Positions 59,134-64,000 of a DNA stretch of 64,000 nt are shown here, in pieces. This stretch comes from Methylobacterium sp. 17Sr1-1 (GTDB taxonomy: Bacteria > Pseudomonadota > Alphaproteobacteria > Rhizobiales > Beijerinckiaceae). The position numbers were made by a program, and so were the translations under genes. The DNA is taken from the NCBI RefSeq assembly GCF_003173775.1, contig NZ_CP029552.1, positions 4,901,001 to 4,965,000 of the forward strand. Reading direction: 5' to 3'. Under the pieces are notes generated by a model, which was not told where the DNA came from, did no database searches, and worked only from the letters and a program-made list of their open reading frames with translations. Each line of letters opens with the position of its first letter. Positions within the stretch are counted from its first letter, which is position 1.

Positions 59134-60360
59134 TCAGCTCTGGGTCGACATCCGGTCGATGAAGAGCGAGCCGCGGGAGATCACCCGCTCGCCCTCCTTC
59201 AGCCCGTCGAGGATCTCGACGGTGGAGCCGTCGACGATGCCGGCCCGGACCGGCCGGTTCTCGACCGAGTTGTCGGCCCGCAGCACCCAGACGCTGGCCT
59301 TGTTGCCCTCCAGGATCACGGCGGCGCGGGGCACGGCGTGGGACAGGCTCTCGCGCTCGTTGATGATGCGCACGCTCGCGTACATCTCGGGCTTGAGCAG
59401 ACCCTGCTTGTTGTCGATTTCGGCCCGCACGGTGATGCGCCGGGTCGTCGGGTCGACCGAGGTGCCGATGAAGTTGATCCGGCCGACGAACTCGCGCTCC
59501 GGATGGGCCGGCACGCGGAAGGTGATCTTCTCGTCCATCTCGACCTTGGCGGCGTCGGTCTCGCGCAGCTGCGCCACCAGCCAGACCTTCGACAGGTCGC
59601 CGATGATGTAGGAAGGATCGCCGCTCGAGCCGACATACTGGCCCGGGCCGATCTTGCGCTGGATGATGGTGCCGCTGAGCGGCGCATTGATCGGGGTGTT
59701 GGGATTGATCGCCGAGCCTCTCGAGAGGGCCGCCATCTCCTCGTCGCGCAGGCCCAAGATGCGCAGGCGGTTGCGCACCGCCTCCAGCCCGACCTCGGCG
59801 GTGCGGTTGTCGTTGGTGGCGGTGGTGAGATCGTTCTGGGCGGCCTGGAGGTCGCGCAGGGTGGTGGCGCGGGTCTCGAACAGGTCGCGCTGCCGCTTCT
59901 CGGCGGCCTGCGCGAAGTTGAGCTGCGAGCGGCTCTTGTTCAGCACGTTGAGGGCGGCGAGATAGTCGTTCTGGGCCTGGACCATCTCGTTGGCCTGGAC
60001 CGAGAACAACGGATCGCCGCGCTTCACCTGCTCGCCGGTGCGGGCGAAGATCGCGATGACGCGGCCGGGATAGGGCGAGAAGACCGGCGTCGCCTGGTAC
60101 TCGTCGACCCCGATCTTGCCCTCGGTGGCGATCTCCTCGACGAACCGGCGCTTGACCACCGGCTCGCTCGACACCGTGGCGAGCTGCGATGCGGTGAGGG
60201 TGAAGCCCCTGGCCGCCTGCGGCCGGGCCGGCACGTCCGCGAAGGCGGTGATCGGCTCCTGGCGATGGCTGGGTCGCACCATGGTGTAGGCGACGACCGC
60301 GCCTGCGGCCACGACGGCCAGGACGACGACTTGGCTGATCGGTCTCAGCGTCCGGGGCAT
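59134..60360 (-). CDS. RND periplasmic adaptor (membrane fusion protein), CusB/CzcB type
   Basis: This 408-residue protein links the pump to an outer-membrane channel. It has an N-terminal anchor (about residues 7-25), a lipoyl-like/hairpin section with the coiled coil ALNVLNKSRSQLNFAQAAEK...TTATNDNRTAEVGLE, the second lipoyl half SGTIIQRKIGPGQYV, and a beta-barrel domain (VWLVAQLRETDAAKVE). No His/Met-rich metal-binding tail is seen. ATG 60360 is chosen because GAAGAG lies 10 bases upstream; GTG 60369 would sit too close to it. It is the first gene of the pump operon. Confidence 0.9.
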   Translation of the reverse strand: MPRTLRPISQVVVLAVVAAGAVVAYTMVRPSHRQEPITAFADVPARPQAARGFTLTASQLATVSSEPVVKRRFVEEIATEGKIGVDEYQATPVFSPYPGRVIAIFARTGEQVKRGDPLFSVQANEMVQAQNDYLAALNVLNKSRSQLNFAQAAEKRQRDLFETRATTLRDLQAAQNDLTTATNDNRTAEVGLEAVRNRLRILGLRDEEMAALSRGSAINPNTPINAPLSGTIIQRKIGPGQYVGSSGDPSYIIGDLSKVWLVAQLRETDAAKVEMDEKITFRVPAHPEREFVGRINFIGTSVDPTTRRITVRAEIDNKQGLLKPEMYASVRIINERESLSHAVPRAAVILEGNKASVWVLRADNSVENRPVRAGIVDGSTVEILDGLKEGERVISRGSLFIDRMSTQS

Positions 60361-60369
60361 GTTCGTCAC

Positions 60370-60799
60370 ACTCTTCGTCGGCTAGCGCACCGCTGCGGCG
60401 CGACGGGGATGACCGATCGGCAACGCGCGGGCAACACTTAGCCAATCTTGCTGACGCAAGCGTGAATAACTTTCGCGCCCGACCGGTTCCGGGCCGGCTG
60501 TGCCGTCGGCGATACACTTGCGCACGGGTGTCAGCGAGGCTTGGGATCAAGCGTGCGCCAGCCTCTCCCAGCAATAATCCTAGAAAGATATGGCGCGGGA
60601 TCCCCTCTCCCGTGTGGGAGAGGGGTAGGGGTGAAGGTGCTGCGTTTCCGAGTAAATCGCCAAGCGTTGAGCTGCCAGCACGACGGTCTGAGCTCCGATC
60701 AGAACTGTAGCACCCTCACCCCGGCCCCTCTCCCACACGGGAGAGGGGGGACCCGCGCTCTATACTTCTCAGGTTGTTTGTGGCCCGCGAGGACGCCGG
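60370..60799. other. RND operon promoter region and composite repeat
   Basis: This 430-base gap should carry the pump promoter. A dyad CTTGC/GCAAG at 60447-60460 is 87 bases before the adaptor start and could be an operator. The rest is mainly the composite repeat at 60593-60758. No gene is convincing. Confidence 0.45.
60593..60758. repeat. Composite palindromic repeat (REPIN-like)
   Basis: Two arms, 60593-60641 and 60709-60758, are imperfect inverted repeats. Each contains its own hairpin: CCCCTCTCCC/GGGAGAGGGG with loop GTGT (60602-60625) and with loop ACAC (60725-60748). They flank a 67-base spacer. The layout is that of two REP hairpins in inverse orientation. Sequences of the form CCCTCTCCCGTGTGGGAGAGGG are common in diverse proteobacterial intergenic regions. 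No RAYT transposase is in the window. Confidence 0.75.
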
Positions 60800-62715
60800 T
60801 TACGTCCTCGACTCGAGCAGGGCCGCCACCCGCGCCGCGAGATCCGCGGACAGGAACGGCTTCTCCAGCACCGAGAAATCCGCCGGGATGCGCGCCGCCT
60901 CGGCGTGGCCGGTGACGAGCAGGAAGGGCAGGGCCGGGAAACGCTGCCGCACCGCCTCGGCGAGGTCGAGGCCGCTCATGCCCGGCATCGCGAGGTCGGC
61001 GACCACGATGTCGAACCGCTCCGCCGCGAGCCGTTCCAGCGCCGCCTCGCCGCTCGGCACCTCGGCCTCGTCGTAGCCGAAGCCGTTGAGGAACGAGGCG
61101 GTGACGTGGCGCACCTGGGGATCGTCGTCGACCACCAGGACGCGGGCCCGGCGCGGCGCCGGGGCCGGGACGGCCTGCATGGCGGGGGCCGCCTCGACCG
61201 CCTCGCGCGAGCGCGGCAGGTAGAGGTGTACCGTGGTGCCATGCCCGACTTCACTGTCGATGCGGATCGTGCCGCCCGATTGCTGGACGAGGCCGAACAC
61301 CATGGCGAGGCCGAGGCCCGTGCCCTGGCCGACGCCCTTGGTGGTGAAGAACGGCTCGAACACCCGCCCCAGGATCTCCGGCGGGATGCCGGTGCCGGTG
61401 TCGCGGATCGCGATCACCGCGTAATCGCCGTCCTTCAGGTTCGGGTCGGTGCTGCCCCGGACCGTCTCGTTGCGGGTCGAGAGCGCGACGACGCCGCCCT
61501 CCGGCATCGCGTCGCGGCCGTTGATGCAGAGGTTGAGGATCGCGAGTTCGAGCTGGTCGGGATCGACCCTGGCCGACCACAGGTCGTCGCTCAAGGAGCG
61601 CTCGACCTGCACGAAGCCACCGAGGCTGCGCCCGAGCAGGTCGTCCATGCCGCGGATCACCGCGTTGAGGTCGACGACCCGGGCCTGGAGGTCGCGGCGG
61701 TGGCTGAAGGTAAGGAGGCGCTTCGTCAGCGCCGCGCCGCGCTGCGCCGCCTGGGCGGCGTTGGTCATCAGCCGCGACAGGCGCGCGTCGCCCGCCACCT
61801 TCGGCAGGGCGAGCTCCAGGCTGCCGAGGATCGCGGTGAGCAGGTTGTTGAAATCGTGCGCGACGCCGCCCGCCAGCGTGCCGAGCGCCTGCATCTTGTC
61901 GGCCTGGCGCAGGCGCGTCTCGAGCAGGCGCTGCTCGGTGATGTCGCGCGCGATCACCGCGAGGTGGACGATCGCCCCGGCGGGATCGCGGATCGGCACG
62001 CGGGTGATCTGGCTCCAGGATTCCCTGAAGCCACCCGGGGCCGCCTCCGGCCCGGTCGCCGCCACCATCTCGGTCGGTGCACCCGATTCGATCGCCGCGC
62101 GGTCGGCGGCCTCCGCCTCGCCGGCGCCGTCTCCCAGGATGTCCGCCTCGGTGCGGCCGAGGCAGGATGCGGCCGAAGGGGCGCCGAGGCGCTCCGCCAT
62201 GCGGGCGTTGAGGCGCAGGAAGCGCCCCTCGGTGTCCTTGAAGGCGATCGCGTCGCCCGAATGATCGAGGAGCCCGCGCAGCAGCGCGCGCTCGGTGGCG
62301 AGTTCCCGGGCGAGGCGGTGGCGTTCGTAGGCGCTCCGCACCGCGTTGCGCAGGAGCGCCGGATCCCAGGGCTTGGTGATGTAGCCGGTGATGCCGCCGC
62401 GGTTGAGCGCCGAGACCACCGCCGAGATGTCGGCGTAGCCGGTGAGCAGGATCGCCTGCGCGTCCGAGATCTCCCGCGCCTGGGCGAGCAGCGCGTCGCC
62501 GGTGAGGCCCGGCATGCGCTGGTCGGAGAGGATCACGTCGATGTCCGGCTCGGCGGCGATCAGCGCCAGGGCCTCGGCCGGCCGGCTGGTGGTGAGCACC
62601 CGGTACTCGTCCTCGAACAGGTCCTCGAGGGCCACCAGGATGTCCGGCTCGTCGTCGACAGCCAGGATCGTGCCGCGCACGGCCGGGGTCATCGGTTGGT
62701 CCGCCGCACCCATGG

Positions 62716-62719
<4 letters not shown>
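60800..62719 (-). CDS. Hybrid histidine kinase: REC-PAS-HisKA-HATPase-REC
   Basis: A 639-residue soluble signalling protein. The N-terminal receiver (about 15-130) has Asp22/Asp23, phosphosite Asp66 and Lys116 and resembles HupR-type receivers. A PAS domain with PAC-like end (about 145-265) follows. The kinase core has His288 in GGVAHDFNN, an N-box (NLCINGRDAM) and G-boxes (RDTGTGIP, TGLGLA). The C-terminal receiver has phosphosite Asp575 (VVADLAMPG) and Lys620. There are no membrane helices, so the input is cytoplasmic or comes from the receiver domain. Its ATG overlaps the stop of the upstream kinase by four bases. Confidence 0.92.
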
Positions 62720-63999
<1,280 letters not shown>

Positions 64000-64000
64000 G

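Overview
The window is a GC-rich alphaproteobacterial chromosome segment, most probably from Methylobacterium or a close relative in the Methylobacteriaceae. This is inferred from the porin with the conserved N-terminal cysteine pair, a class I lysyl-tRNA synthetase, a likely hopanoid methylase, short palindromic intergenic repeats of the rhizobial type, and the alphaproteobacterial str-S10-spc-alpha gene order. No 16S rRNA gene is present, so the assignment rests on gene content alone. I see no phage, transposase, CRISPR array or plasmid functions.

Positions 1-15600 hold mixed housekeeping and envelope genes. In order: the C-terminal end of an ABC-F ATPase, a general porin, an OmpA-family protein with three internal repeats plus a small membrane protein, serA (minus strand), a Sco1-type copper chaperone convergent with a membrane glycosyltransferase, a solute-binding protein, two SDR oxidoreductases (minus strand), a degraded antitoxin-like reading frame, a luciferase-like flavin oxidoreductase, lysK and a small secreted protein.

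Positions 15660-52971 are the translation and transcription core, all on the plus strand: tuf1, tRNA-Trp, secE-nusG-rplK-rplA, a radical SAM/B12 protein (likely HpnP), rplJ-rplL-rpoB-rpoC, rpsL-rpsG-fusA-tuf2, the S10 cluster (rpsJ to rpsQ), the spc cluster (rplN to secY-adk) and the alpha cluster (rpsM-rpsK-MBL hydrolase-rpoA-rplQ). Two genes foreign to the classical order are embedded: the radical SAM gene between rplA and rplJ, and a metallo-beta-lactamase-fold hydrolase between rpsK and rpoA. The two tuf copies, 20 kb apart, differ at one base that I can find. Good sigma70-like promoters with 17-bp spacers precede lysK, tRNA-Trp, secE, rplJ and rpsL. Strong hairpin terminators follow tuf1, rplA, rpoC and rplQ, and many weaker GC hairpins without T-tracts lie inside the clusters.

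Positions 53000-64000 return to accessory genes: a PepSY protein, a class I aminotransferase, an AraC regulator, a heavy-metal-type RND pump with its adaptor (minus strand), a composite palindromic repeat, and a pair of overlapping histidine kinase genes, the upstream one running off the window end. The envelope genes (porin, OmpA-like protein, RND pump) are not visibly co-regulated. The window is mostly ordinary core genome. The points most worth checking are the two inserted genes in the ribosomal clusters, the nested intergenic repeat at 16981-17197, and the unusual OmpA-like repeat protein.
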